From assembly GCA_051294375.1 (NCBI GenBank), contig CM119265.1, forward strand, positions 15,166,963 through 15,230,962: 64,000 nucleotides of DNA. The letters run 5' to 3'. The DNA is from Paraspadella gotoi. Lineage: Eukaryota; Chaetognatha. The notes beneath the pieces were generated by a model, which saw only the letters and a list, made by a program, of their open reading frames with translations, made no database searches and was not told the DNA's origin. Below are positions 49,959-62,900 of this stretch, in pieces. The translations under genes were made by a program, and so were the position numbers. The stretch's first letter is position 1, and each line of letters starts with the position of its first letter.

Positions 49959-50576
49959 GCCTTAACTTCATAATTAAAGGCTGAGAGAAGAACCTGATAA
50001 TGAATACTTATGAGGAAAAAAAAAAGGTTGAGTTTCTTCCGCCTTCTTAGTCGTCGTCTTCTTCGTCGGATCGTTTCGAGCCACTTACGCCTTGAGCCTT
50101 CCCGCCCTCACTTTCCCTGCTAAGCGCCCCTTTCATGCCGCGCTCTCTTTCCCCTCTTAGCCTTGTCAAATCCTTTCCATGCCTTCCCACCTTACACTCA
50201 CGAGCTCGCACTCAAAAGGCGCTCACGAGCAGATTTTCGAGATTCGCACGTACGAAACTCTTTGTATCTGCGTGCGTTCGGCCTTCGCACGTATCGCGGC
50301 GACACGGGGTAGAGATTAATGGAATCTTCGTCGGTGTCGTCGTCGTCGTCGTAACCGTGGTCAACCCAAGTTGGTTGAACATTAACATCAACGTATGAAC
50401 GAGATAATTCATAAAACGAGGTCTACAGATATCATGAGTCGAAGGAATTCAGCAGATAGTGAATTCAATGAATAAAGTAGATTCAGTTTCCTTTTAACGA
50501 CGTCAATCTTCGACTCTGAAAAGGATCCGTCAATTATTTCCTATTCGTCCTCTTCTTGCTCTTCCGCCTAGAGAGA

Positions 50577-50688
<112 letters not shown>

Positions 50689-51644
50689 CCACTTGATAAT
50701 CTCACGGTCCTCGCGACAACAAGATGTTTTCTATCCGATCACGTGACTTCATCTCTCGCTCTCGTTATCTTCGTGGCCATTGTCAATCTTTTCCGCAAGG
50801 AATCCTTTATCCTCATCCTTATTCCAATTCACCCACTCTTCCAGAAGACGGCGGAAAATCCTTCCCCCTACCACTTCTGCCCTCATCCTCTGGATTTTCC
50901 ATATTCAATTGGAATCGAAACTCGAGACGAGGAATCTGGTATCTCACCTCACACGATTTAAAACCCGATTGATATTCGATTCCTTCCGGATTCTAGCCCG
51001 ATTTTTTTCCGATTCTAACCGAGAGTAATTCCAGCCGGATTCCATAATGATTTCATCCCAATTTCCCTGCCTGATGCAGACTGAAGATTCAAACCCTATT
51101 GAAATCTTTTTTTTTACCCGTTTTTAACGAGATCATAATCTTACTCTACTAAATAGATTTAAACTAAATCCTCTCCTCCTATAAACCGATGCTAATTTAA
51201 AAAAAAAAAATTAACATACATATTTGACTTTCGCTCTCTCAGTCTCTCCCAGGTTTGTTGCGCCATTTTTAATTCAACTAAAATTAATTTTATACATTTT
51301 ATTCTCCGGCTAGATAAACTTAAGGCACTTTTTTTTTCTAACCTAACCTCACTTTTCCCTCTATTCTCTGTCTCCCCCGTATTCCCACCCCCTTTAAATC
51401 GACCCCCCCCCGGGCGCCCCCCCCTTCAGCGAGCTCCCGGAGGATTTCTCATTTTCTCTTGACCCATTTTCTCCTTTATTTCCCCATTAATTTCTCAATG
51501 ACTGACGAGGACTTAGACGACGACGACGACGACGAACACGACGATGACGGGCAATGAGACAACGTACAGCACTGACGAACCTGCGAAAATCGACAAGACG
51601 ATTATATATTAATAAATGATGGCAATTATTTACTTTATGACCCT

Positions 51645-52399
51645 NNNNNNNNNNNNNNNNNNNNNNNNNNNNNNNNNNNNNNNNNNNNNNNNNNNNNNNN
51701 NNNNNNNNNNNNNNNNNNNNNNNNNNNNNNNNNNNNNNNNNNNNNNNNNNNNNNNNNNNNNNNNNNNNNNNNNNNNNNNNNNNNNNNNNNNNNNNNNNNN
51801 NNNNNNNNNNNNNNNNNNNNNNNNNNNNNNNNNNNNNNNNNNNNNNNNNNNNNNNNNNNNNNNNNNNNNNNNNNNNNNNNNNNNNNNNNNNNNNNNNNNN
51901 NNNNNNNNNNNNNNNNNNNNNNNNNNNNNNNNNNNNNNNNNNNNNNNNNNNNNNNNNNNNNNNNNNNNNNNNNNNNNNNNNNNNNNNNNNNNNNNNNNNN
52001 NNNNNNNNNNNNNNNNNNNNNNNNNNNNNNNNNNNNNNNNNNNNNNNNNNNNNNNNNNNNNNNNNNNNNNNNNNNNNNNNNNNNNNNNNNNNNNNNNNNN
52101 NNNNNNNNNNNNNNNNNNNNNNNNNNNNNNNNNNNNNNNNNNNNNNNNNNNNNNNNNNNNNNNNNNNNNNNNNNNNNNNNNNNNNNNNNNNNNNNNNNNN
52201 NNNNNNNNNNNNNNNNNNNNNNNNNNNNNNNNNNNNNNNNNNNNNNNNNNNNNNNNNNNNNNNNNNNNNNNNNNNNNNNNNNNNNNNNNNNNNNNNNNNN
52301 NNNNNNNNNNNNNNNNNNNNNNNNNNNNNNNNNNNNNNNNNNNNNNNNNNNNNNNNNNNNNNNNNNNNNNNNNNNNNNNNNNNNNNNNNNNNNNNNNNN
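51645..52399. other. Assembly gap, 755 N
   Basis: Unknown bases; AT-rich on the left, C-rich on the right. Confidence 0.97.
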
Positions 52400-53396
52400 C
52401 TGACCACTCCCCTCTTCCCGATGAACACTCCCCCCTCCGACCTCACTCCGCCCCCTCTAGCGACCCATTTCGAGGTTTTGCCCCCCGTCGCCTCTGGAAT
52501 GATGGAGCCTCATCATTTAATTTGCCCCCTTCACCCGGCGAAGGACGCGTCCTCTGTTCCGCGTCCAAAAGAAACATTTTTTTTCCAACCACCGGCCTCC
52601 TCCCCCACTGGTCCCTGCCCCCGCCCTGGGCCTCTGCACCCCCAAATGGCATTACCGAGTCTCCCCCCCCCACAATAATGGCCTCGGTCTCTTGTAAAGG
52701 CCGCATCGCAATTCTGTAAACCAAACTCGACCAATTCGAAAACGCGGAAACTCACCTTCTGATTAGAAATTATAAAAGTTACAACATTGCTTGTTTACCA
52801 TACTTTAAAAGTTTAAATACTTTTAATTTAGGGGGGAAATTTTATTAAAGTAATAAACTTTTTGGTTATAAATGAAAATAATATTTACTTAGTATAATGA
52901 ATATTTAAAAAATATATATATGTTAATTAATTGTTTATAATTGTTTATCATTGTTATATAATTGTTATAATTTATAATGTTTTTTTAATTGTTTTTAATT
53001 CCCTTTTCGCTCCTATTTATTTTTTAAATTTACCGGCACTACTTTTTTCAAAAATTTCCTCTATAAACTCATTTTTTTCATTTATATTTCTCCCACCTCA
53101 CTCCCATATCTCCACAACCCCCTTCAATCTTCCCCAACACCCCTTCCACAACCCCGGCCACCCCGTCCACCCCCCCCCAAATTCCCCGAGTTTCAGACTT
53201 CTGTCTTTGGCTTCCAAACTTCTCGAAAATAATTTGCTGATGCAAAAAAACTCTCAGCGAATGGGAGAAAGAAAGAGAGGAGCTGAACTGGCGTTGAAGG
53301 ATATTTATTCGAGGGGAGAAAAGAGGGGTTGAGAGAAGAATAGGAGAGAAAAAGAAAGAGAGAAAGAAAAGAGGGGGTCAAGCCTGGAGATTATGC

Positions 53397-53474
<78 letters not shown>

Positions 53475-53943
53475 GAGAGAAGAGAAGAGAAGAAAAGAAT
53501 ATTCTTCCCCTATTTTTTTTTTTGCTTCATCGATACGCGCCGACTATCCACGCCGTCATTGACGTCGACCTCGTGACGCGACGATTTCTAAGCGTCACCC
53601 ACGCGTCGGTCAGCGTGACCCGCGATAACGTCACGTTTCCCGCCAAAAGGTCCCGCGGGTCGAGGTCGCAGTGTTCGCGCGCGTTGGAAAATCTCTCGGT
53701 GTTTTTTTTTTCTTCCTTTTTGTTTGGGTTTTAGTTTGTTTTAGTTGAGTCGATTATACGCTATTTTATGGTCATCATCGCGATACATGGTTCATTACTA
53801 TTTTTAAATGAATATAAAATTAGAAAAAAAAGTTAATTAATTTGATCCTAAATGTTTGTTTTTAGGTCTGTTCCTCACTAACCACGACAAAAGCAATGAT
53901 GAAAATGAGAATAATGCCGATAATGATTGACTATCAGCAGATC
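52400..53943. other. Interval between the 755-N and 194-N gaps
   Basis: C-rich DNA open on both strands (52400-52755) with no recognisable domain, AT-rich DNA (52760-53080), C-rich DNA, a broken (GA)n (53396-53482), and a short CpG-rich stretch (53530-53690) rich in GACGTC and CGCG. No gene supported. Confidence 0.5.
53396..53482. repeat. (GA)n microsatellite
   Basis: About 85 bp of GA with GGAGA and GATGA interruptions. Confidence 0.93.
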
Positions 53944-54137
53944 NNNNNNNNNNNNNNNNNNNNNNNNNNNNNNNNNNNNNNNNNNNNNNNNNNNNNNNNN
54001 NNNNNNNNNNNNNNNNNNNNNNNNNNNNNNNNNNNNNNNNNNNNNNNNNNNNNNNNNNNNNNNNNNNNNNNNNNNNNNNNNNNNNNNNNNNNNNNNNNNN
54101 NNNNNNNNNNNNNNNNNNNNNNNNNNNNNNNNNNNNN
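53944..54137. other. Assembly gap, 194 N
   Basis: Unknown bases. The right flank is A/G-rich. Confidence 0.97.
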
Positions 54138-54267
54138 AAAAAAAGAAAAGAAAAAAGAGACAAAGAAGAGAAAAGAAACGAGAATAAAAATCTAAAGCGG
54201 AAAAAATGGCGACGTCGCTCGTTAGAGGAAGGAAATGGAAGGTTGGAAAGAAGAGGCAGAAAAAAAA

Positions 54268-54524
54268 NNNNNNNNNNNNNNNNNNNNNNNNNNNNNNNNN
54301 NNNNNNNNNNNNNNNNNNNNNNNNNNNNNNNNNNNNNNNNNNNNNNNNNNNNNNNNNNNNNNNNNNNNNNNNNNNNNNNNNNNNNNNNNNNNNNNNNNNN
54401 NNNNNNNNNNNNNNNNNNNNNNNNNNNNNNNNNNNNNNNNNNNNNNNNNNNNNNNNNNNNNNNNNNNNNNNNNNNNNNNNNNNNNNNNNNNNNNNNNNNN
54501 NNNNNNNNNNNNNNNNNNNNNNNN
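54268..54524. other. Assembly gap, 257 N
   Basis: Unknown bases. A frame starting at 54206 (AAAAATGGCGACG; MATSLVRGRKWKVGKKRQKK) runs into this gap, so whether it is coding cannot be judged. Confidence 0.95.
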
Positions 54525-54939
54525 CGTACAGGTGGGTAAACGGAAAGGCTGAAAAGGAGGGGAACAGGCGGCCTGTCGGTCTGTCGGTCTGTCGGCCAGG
54601 CGGTCCCTTTGTGGGAAAACCGTTCGCTTTCGTTTGGCGTCGACACACGATTTGAGTCCGACTCTGAGCGACGGTTGTAACGAGAGATGGTGAGGCTCGA
54701 CTAATGAGGTGAGGAGTCGTAATAATCGGACTCGCCTGTTCGTTTAAATTAAGTTACGGTCACAATAAGAATGATTTTTTTATTAGTTTGAATTCTAACA
54801 TTGTCTGTCTGAGATGATGAATAATGTTGACTAGTGATGTGGTTTATCAACAAACAATATCTTCTCAATCATGGATCATCCGAAAGTAGTATATACTGGA
54901 CAGTGAGATACTAGTATATACTACTCCGAATACAACGCT
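54525..54939. other. Short interval between gaps
   Basis: Three tandem CTGTCGGT units (54571-54596), then non-repetitive DNA, then a 13-bp perfect palindrome at the right edge. No gene seen. Confidence 0.6.
54885..54925. repeat. Perfect 13-bp inverted repeat, 15-nt loop
   Basis: AGTAGTATATACT (54885-54897) and AGTATATACTACT (54913-54925). It ends 14 bp before a 250-N gap, so it may be the edge of a transposable element or a structure that broke the assembly. Confidence 0.85.
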
Positions 54940-55189
54940 NNNNNNNNNNNNNNNNNNNNNNNNNNNNNNNNNNNNNNNNNNNNNNNNNNNNNNNNNNNNN
55001 NNNNNNNNNNNNNNNNNNNNNNNNNNNNNNNNNNNNNNNNNNNNNNNNNNNNNNNNNNNNNNNNNNNNNNNNNNNNNNNNNNNNNNNNNNNNNNNNNNNN
55101 NNNNNNNNNNNNNNNNNNNNNNNNNNNNNNNNNNNNNNNNNNNNNNNNNNNNNNNNNNNNNNNNNNNNNNNNNNNNNNNNNNNNNNNNN
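54940..55189. other. Assembly gap, 250 N
   Basis: Unknown bases. Confidence 0.97.
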
Positions 55190-55879
55190 AAAAAAAATGT
55201 TGGTTGGACGTGGGTGAGATTCTTGAAAGGGATTCAGACTTGGTCGACCTCGAGTCGCGATATTTTTAGTCAGAGGAAATTAAGACGGATGAAGTATTAA
55301 GATAGGAAGACATATTGTCATTTGGGTTAATGAACCTTGAAGGAGAGAAAGAGGAGGAAGAGGAAGAGGAAAAAGTTCAAAATACGACAATGTAAATAAA
55401 CAAACTAAGAGTTTCAAGACAAAGAAAACGAGGGCAGACGTTGATTNNNNNNNNNNNNNNNNNNNNNNNNNNNNNNNNNNNNNNNNNNNNNNNNNNNNNN
55501 NNNNNNNNNNNNNNNNNNNNNNNNNNNNNNNNNNNNNNNNNNNNNNNNNNNNNNNNNNNNNNNNNNNNNNNNNNNNNNNNNNNNNNNNNNNNNNNNNNNN
55601 GCGCAATGCGATTGAAAAGGAAAAAAAAAAGGAAATATAAAAAATAAAACTAAACTTAAAAGAACAAAATAGCCGTATATTTAAAATCTCTTTAAAAAAA
55701 AACTCTCAGTGACGTGAGCTCTGATAGTTGCTGGTCGTACTTCGCGCATGGTTGGCGCTCGCTAAACCCGGGATTAAGAGTTTCACTGCGTAGGCGGCAC
55801 TTAAAATGACTAATGACTGTTTTTCTTAGATGCTATTCACGACTGAGGCGAATTCTCGAAGGGGCGTCGTTGGCAAGAG
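55190..55879. other. Gap-bounded interval
   Basis: Two short sequenced islands around a 154-N gap (55447-55600). Purine-rich at 55270-55380, AT-rich at 55615-55700, then unassigned DNA. No gene seen. Confidence 0.6.
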
Positions 55880-56445
55880 NNNNNNNNNNNNNNNNNNNNN
55901 NNNNNNNNNNNNNNNNNNNNNNNNNNNNNNNNNNNNNNNNNNNNNNNNNNNNNNNNNNNNNNNNNNNNNNNNNNNNNNNNNNNNNNNNNNNNNNNNNNNN
56001 NNNNNNNNNNNNNNNNNNNNNNNNNNNNNNNNNNNNNNNNNNNNNNNNNNNNNNNNNNNNNNNNNNNNNNNNNNNNNNNNNNNNNNNNNNNNNNNNNNNN
56101 NNNNNNNNNNNNNNNNNNNNNNNNNNNNNNNNNNNNNNNNNNNNNNNNNNNNNNNNNNNNNNNNNNNNNNNNNNNNNNNNNNNNNNNNNNNNNNNNNNNN
56201 NNNNNNNNNNNNNNNNNNNNNNNNNNNNNNNNNNNNNNNNNNNNNNNNNNNNNNNNNNNNNNNNNNNNNNNNNNNNNNNNNNNNNNNNNNNNNNNNNNNN
56301 NNNNNNNNNNNNNNNNNNNNNNNNNNNNNNNNNNNNNNNNNNNNNNNNNNNNNNNNNNNNNNNNNNNNNNNNNNNNNNNNNNNNNNNNNNNNNNNNNNNN
56401 NNNNNNNNNNNNNNNNNNNNNNNNNNNNNNNNNNNNNNNNNNNNN
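55880..56445. other. Assembly gap, 566 N
   Basis: Unknown bases. Flanked on the right by CT-rich DNA. Confidence 0.97.
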
Positions 56446-56536
56446 GTCTCTCTCCCTCTCTCTCTGACTCCCCGACAGCTTTGCCTCCACCCATCTTTGA
56501 TGTGGGACTTCTTCCAGCTTTGCCCCATCACCACCA

Positions 56537-56565
56537 GAAATTATTATTATTATTGTTAATGTTAA

Positions 56566-56651
<86 letters not shown>
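56537..56651. repeat. (TTA)n microsatellite
   Basis: About 110 bp of TTA triplets with two GTTAATG/TTAATA interruptions at the start. Confidence 0.95.
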
Positions 56652-56652
<1 letters not shown>

Positions 56653-58335
56653 TATTGGGCTTTTCTTTACTCTCCCAATGCCAATCGCAATCTCGCTAAA
56701 ATTCATTTGGCTCATTAATCAGCTTTTTTCTAGAGAGGGAGGATCGGTGGTGACTTCTAAACTCGGCAAAAACTAGCCCCCCTCTCTCCTCTCTCTCTCT
56801 CTTCTCCTCTCTCCTCGATCTCTCTCTCATCATCATCTCTCTCCTCTCTCCCTCTCTCTCTCATCTCTCCCAATTTCTTCATTCCGAATCATCCGGGTAA
56901 GCTTTTTTATCATTTCTCAAGGAAACTACGATCTTTATCTTTTTCAATTTCTGCGTGTNNNNNNNNNNNNNNNNNNNNNNNNNGATCATCTCGTCCTCTT
57001 CTTCATCTCCTTCCTCTCCTTCTTCTTCCTCTCCTTTCCTCTTTCTCTTCCTCTCTTTTTTTTTACATGACCGCTGTCAATCTGATGTTTCTTCATCTCT
57101 CACCCTAATTTCCCCTAACTTCTCTCTTCCCCACAGACTTCATCATTATCTCCTTTCCTCCTCTTCAACTCCTCCCTCCCTTCTCCCTCCCCTCCCTTCC
57201 TCTTCCCTCCCTCCCTCCTTCCTCCTCTCGTCCTTCTCACCTTCCTTCCATTTCTCCCCCTACAAGTTTCTCCTTCCTTCGCCTAATTGCCTCCGGGATT
57301 TAACAGCTCTCTTCCCGTTTTTCTTTTTTTTTTGTGTGTTTTTTTTAGCCGTTTCTTTTTCTTTTTAACTTTTCCTTTATCGATGCTGATCTCCTTAATT
57401 CTCCTTTTTCTTTCTTTTCTTTGCTCTGCAATTTTTTTTTTTTTTTTGGGGAGGGGGTACGCTCCCAGAGAGACAAGTTGTTCCTTTTTTTTCTAAACTC
57501 CTATCATCTTATCTTTCCATCTCTAGATTCTTTTCTCCTTCTACCTTTTATTCCATTCCATTCCCTACTCGCGAGTGAATAAACCTCCCCAGATTCGGTA
57601 ATCTCTCGCTAAAAACTTTTCTGAGACTTTTTGGGAACCAAAACGATTTCCAGGCTCTGCCCTGCTATTCTCTTCTTCCCCCCCATGCTCTTCCTCACTT
57701 CCTTCCTTTTGTTCACCCTCTTCCTCTTCATTCATCCCCTCCTTCCCACTCGCCCTTCCAAAAAAAAAAGGGGAAAAAAAAAGAAAAACACTTTCTTCCC
57801 ACGATTTCGTCCCGAAAGCCGAAAAAGTTATGGAGGGAGACGATAACAACGACGACGACGACGATAAAAACGACGACAGTGACCGCATCGAGCATGACTG
57901 CAAAGACGCCAACGACGACGATGACGACGACGATAACGAAGCCGGCAATAAAGACTATCGACAATAACAACTCGGCCTCCGTTTTAGTCTAAAAATGGCG
58001 CTTTCGTTATTCCCCCCCCCACCATTGCTTTTTTTTGCCCTTTTTTTCTCTCTCTCTCTTCGGAGTTAATTTCCAATTTGCATTATTTATCCAATTTTTT
58101 TTCTTTTTTTCTTTTTCTATTTTTTTCCTTATCGAAGGTGCTATTCTTTTGTTATCGCGTTCGCGTTCAAGAAAATGGATTAAATAAAGAACAATGGGTC
58201 CATGAATGAAGAGCAGATGGGAAAACGGATTTTCTTCGTCTCACTCTCTCTCTCTCTCTCTTTCTGTTTTTTTTTTCTGTCTCTTAAGCTGTCTGTCTCG
58301 GGAATACGAGGGGGGGAGGAAGTATCGTGGCAAAT

Positions 58336-58336
<1 letters not shown>

Positions 58337-58432
<96 letters not shown>
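58337..58432. repeat. (GAAA)n tetranucleotide repeat
   Basis: About 24 perfect units of AAAG. A shorter (AAAT)n run lies at 58856-58880. Confidence 0.95.
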
Positions 58433-59870
58433 GAAAAAAAGGAGAGAAAAAAGAAAGAGAAATAGAAAGAAAGGCATAAACGAAAAAATAAAGAAAAGAG
58501 TAGAGAAAGCGAGANNNNNNNNNNGAGAGAGATAGAAACCGATGCATTTTTTTACAACTGTCTAAATCAATCAAAACCGACACAAAACGGGACATAAGTC
58601 GAGGGGACAAATAAAAAATCGGATATTTCCAGGCCGAACGGAAAATGAACTGTGGCACCAAAAGCCAAGAAAAGAGAAAAAAGAAAAAACAAACATAAGA
58701 GAGACAAACAAAGAAAAAAAAATAATCGCCGACGAGAAGAAGAAGGCAAAATTCTGGGAATCAGATGAGAGTCGAAAATGCCTCGAGGTAAAAATAATAC
58801 GAAAAACAAACATGGAAAAAAAAGGAAGAAAAGGAAAGAAAGAAAGAAAGGGTGAAATAAATAAATAAATAAATAAATAAAGAAAAAAAGAAAAAAGATA
58901 GATGAAAAAGATTAAAAGAGAAAGGAGAAAGTTATAACGTTATAAAGTAAAAAAAAGAAACTACACAGAAATGAATTTAAAACTCAAAAGAAATTGAAAA
59001 ATAAAAAAAAGTGGACTGTACTTTTTTTTCTTTTTTGAGACCCAGAATTTGAAGGAAGAAACGAAATGGCCGAAGTGGGCGTGGCAAAGAGAAGGAGGAT
59101 GAAGGCTTGAGGCCAAGATGGGGGTGGGAGTATAAGGCGAGAAAGGTGGGCCTTAAACGTCGATGCAAAGGTAGGCAAAGAAGCGTGGGCGTTATGGTGA
59201 AAAGATTAAGTGAGAAAAGCGAGAGACAAACAAAAATAAAGAAAAGATTAAAGAGAAATGTTGTGAGTCTCCTTCTTGTCTAAAAGAAGACGAATTCAAA
59301 GTTCCATCTCACAAAAAAGCNNNNNNNNNNNNNNNNNNNNNNNNNTTTCACCGGACGGCCCAGTAGCGACCTTTCAATCGGCGATAAAATAACGAGGGGG
59401 CGAAGAGCCAATGAGAGCGAAGAGGCAAAGAGACAGAAAAAAGACACAGGAACCAGGAGGACCAGACCAGGGCGATACGCGGCGCCCAAGAGACAGAAAG
59501 AGAAGTTAAGGGGGGGCCCACACAATGAACAGCTGAATTCTTTCTCATGGCATCGCTTTTGGCTCGACGGCATACTGGCCCAATTCTCAACTACTGCGGG
59601 TTCATTGCTTGTAAACAAGTAACAAGTTCTCTCAGAAATTCTCTATAACGTTGATTGAAAGCCCGGAATCAGCCGAGCGCCCAAGAGATTCCGCGCAGCG
59701 CGGATCACCCAAAAAAAAAAAAATCCATTTTCGGTTCACTCCCGAATCGAGAGAAACCTGGAAACCGACGACGATCGTTGACGACGACAATAAAAAACTG
59801 GAACGCCCCGGCTCTTTATTAATTTCGTGCTGGGTCCCGTAGTGGCGCGAGGTCGAGAGTTCAGTGTGCG

Positions 59871-60068
59871 GTGGTCGGGTTTTTAAGCCGGGACCTTCCT
59901 TATATGGTAATTACCGGCTGTGGCGAAGAAACCCTGGACCCTTTGGATGGCTCTAGTGGGAAAAGGGCTGTTGTGAAGGGTGCCCGCCGTGGGGAAAATA
60001 AGATTCTCCAGCGTTTGGGGGGGATGATCGGACAAGTGACAGTTGACGCTTTTCAGTCCAAAAGCTGA
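59871..60068 (+). other. Unassigned open frame
   Basis: 66 codons from a GTG-initiated frame (no ATG at its start), including GCGEETLDPLDGSSGKRAVV and GENKILQRLGGMIGQVTVD, stop at 60066-60068. Composition is ordinary protein-like and not simple repeat, and the surrounding DNA is single-copy in this window. No splice partner or domain was recognised, so it may be an exon, an old element fragment, or chance. Confidence 0.2.
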
Positions 60069-62519
60069 AACCGCTTGATGAATTTTTTACTTTGGTGGAA
60101 AAAATAAATATTTTAGGAAACGGAAAAATATGGTTACGGTACATGTACCGTTGATGAAGATACAGAAAGTAAGAGTTTCTTACGATGAAGAAAATTGTTT
60201 AAAAAAAATCATGGGAAAGAGGGAAAGAAAAGAGGCAAAAGAGGGAAAAGAAGGAAAAGGAAAGAGAAGAGAGAAATATTATAAAAGAGGAAAAGAGGGG
60301 GAAGGGAAAGAAAAAGGAAAAGAGGGAAAAGGTTGAAAAAGAGAGGCCTGTTGCTAAAAAGTTAGAGAAAAGTAGGAAGGAAATGGAGAAGCAGGGTAGG
60401 CCAGGGGTTCGCGATTATCGAAAAGCGGGTATAGAAGAGGGGGATAAAGGATCGAGGGATAAAAGAGGGGTTGAGAGAAAGGACGGGGCGGCGGAAGTTC
60501 TCAAAGAAAGAAGGAAGAAAAAAAAGAAAAGAAGAAGAAGAAGAAGAAAAAAAAAAAAAAAAAAAAGGAGGAAGTCGAAGAAGAAGGGGAAAATGAATAA
60601 ATGATTTTGAGTTTTACTTCCGAGGAAATGGAATTTATTGTGCTGTCGGGGGAACTCTGGTGCGGACGGCGGCGGAAACCATAAATAAAAGCTGGAGGGA
60701 GGGAGGGGGGAATGGAGGAGAGAATAAAAATGAAACCGGGGGACAGGAAACGGGCCACGTCGAGAGATGGCGGAGCGAACAAACAAACGAAACAGTCGAG
60801 GAGAGCCCGAACAGGGTTTTGAGGAGAGTGGGGGAAGGGGCCCCACGCTATTGGAGTACAATCCTCCATTTTCGAGGAAATGTATACTGGGTTGATAGAA
60901 CAGGAATGGAAACAAAACAAACTGTCGTTTTAGTTACGGAAACATCGGACGTTCATTTCCTTTGTTTTTTTTCCCCTGATCAATATCCGACGGAATTATA
61001 GTTACGGTCGTCGTCGTCGTCGTCGGTCGCCCCGTCTTTATCGTTTTGTCCTGATTGTCTGGTCGGTCGTCGCCTTTCTCCGTCACTTGATCGATCGCTC
61101 ATCGTCGGTTGTCTTCGTAATACGATTTTCCTTCGGTTCGTCCTTCTTTTTTTTTAATTTTTTTAATTTTTCGTTTATTTCTTCCGATTTGGCGTTGCTT
61201 ATGACAACAGGAAAAAAAGAATAATAACGAAAGAGTCCTATCAAAAAAAAAATTGGAACGGCAAAATTTATCCGGTAATTTTACCCCGTCCACTTTATTT
61301 TTTTTCTCTTCCTTTTTCTGTTTCTTGCTCTGCCCGTACCGATTTTGCTTGGTTCGCCCGGATTTTAGTTGCGCCCGAGTACTCGCGGACAAAGCAACTC
61401 TATAAGTCACATTTCGCGTCCGTCGGTCCGTCGGTTCCGTCGGTATGTCTGGTCCGTCGGTCTGTTCCCACTTACGTTTAAAAACTCAAACGCGTTCCTT
61501 TTTAATTAAAAATATTTTAAAAATTGTTATCGATACTCTGTTTCTTTCCTATTAATCTAATATATTAAGAATAACGGGGGACATTTGAACGCTGTACGCA
61601 GAAGTTACAGTTTCCCTATTCTCCTCCATCATCATGTATCGACTAAAGGCAAATAAAAAATATTCTGGAACATTAATAAGTATTGATTATTATTCAACGC
61701 CAGATGCCGTTACGGAACTTCCGGTTAAAAGAATATCTTTTTCCTTTCCCATCGTTCCCCCCCCCCCAAACGTTTTTTTCTTCCTCTTTTTTTCTTTCTT
61801 TTCTCTGTTTTTTCTTCTCTTTTTTTTTTTCTCTGTTTCAGCTTTCGAAACAGCATGAAATAAATGATGGAGGCTTCACTCGCCACCGTGGCGCCCGCTC
61901 TCGGCCTTTTCTCTTCTCTATTTACCTTTTTAATCTCTTTTTATTTCTTTTTTTTATTTTCTATCTACAATGACTAAGAATTATCACTGTGATTCTCGTT
62001 TGGATATTATTGGAAGCTTTTGTCGTTTCTTTGTCTGTGGTTTTTGTAAACCTTCCCGCAACCATAAATCGTGATGGGGTTTTGGAGAGACACAAAGCTT
62101 GAACAGTTTTTTTTAAAACGATTTTTCGCTCTTACCAGGGGTAACGGTTTAGACCTCTGAATGCCGATGGGGGGTTAGGATTAGGGCGGGGCGCATCCAC
62201 GGCTTAGCACGTTAAAGTCCTGGTTCAAGGACCGACTAACGCTCAATTGAAGGCGGCGCCTCAATCGAAGTTCTTCTGGCATCCAACAAACGATTCTTGC
62301 ATCACTTGTCTTTTTCGATAAACAAGAAACTTTTCTTTTTAATTCTTTTCCTACCAAATTTCAGTTGTCTTCTTTTCTAGCCGTACGTTCGTCGTCTCGT
62401 CGTCGTCGTCTTCGTCGTCGTCGTCCGTCGTCGTCGTCGTCAACGTCCCCGTTCTTCTCCTTCCACTGCGTCACGTTCTTTCTCTGTCGTCGCCTTCGTC
62501 GTTCCCGTCGGCGTCTTGT

Positions 62520-62900
62520 TTACAAAAATAAATCAGGTTTGTTGAAGGATTTGATGAAAAAACTTGGTGACTGTGTTTTTGGAGGCCTCCTTGCCTTTTC
62601 CTTTCCTCTCCTCCTTCCTCTTCCACCTCCTCCTCCTACTTCTCTGGAAGGCGTCGGATGGTTGAGCCACTTTACTCGAGAGCTTATCAACATCACGGTC
62701 CAACTTCTCCACCGCCGGGGCTGGGCCGTTTCTTGAATGGAGGGTGGCAAGGAAGAAATGGGGTTAGCGCGTTTCTTGATAGGGCAATTCTTACATGAGG
62801 GCATACCGTTTTCTTTATGTTCGATAAGGGTTTTTAAATGAGTTTTGTCGAGTGGAGGAGTTTTAAGGAGTTGATTCCAGGTTCTGGGGTTCCGGGGCAA
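62520..62900 (-). other. Unassigned open frame with a Cys-x2-Cys segment
   Basis: An open minus frame of 126 codons (no ATG at the 62900 end) reading through KTHLKTLIEHKENGMPSCKN and CPIKKRANPISSLPP. The H...C-x2-C spacing could be a zinc-binding knuckle. The plus strand is also open across 62365-62736, weakening the case. The C-terminal part runs into Pro/Gly-rich repeat-like sequence. A mobile-element fragment is one possibility; I do not recognise the family. Confidence 0.22.

Noticed and set aside
58337-58432. Lys-Glu-rich protein from the GAAA tract
   Set aside because: It is a pure tetranucleotide repeat translated in frame, with no flanking coding evidence.
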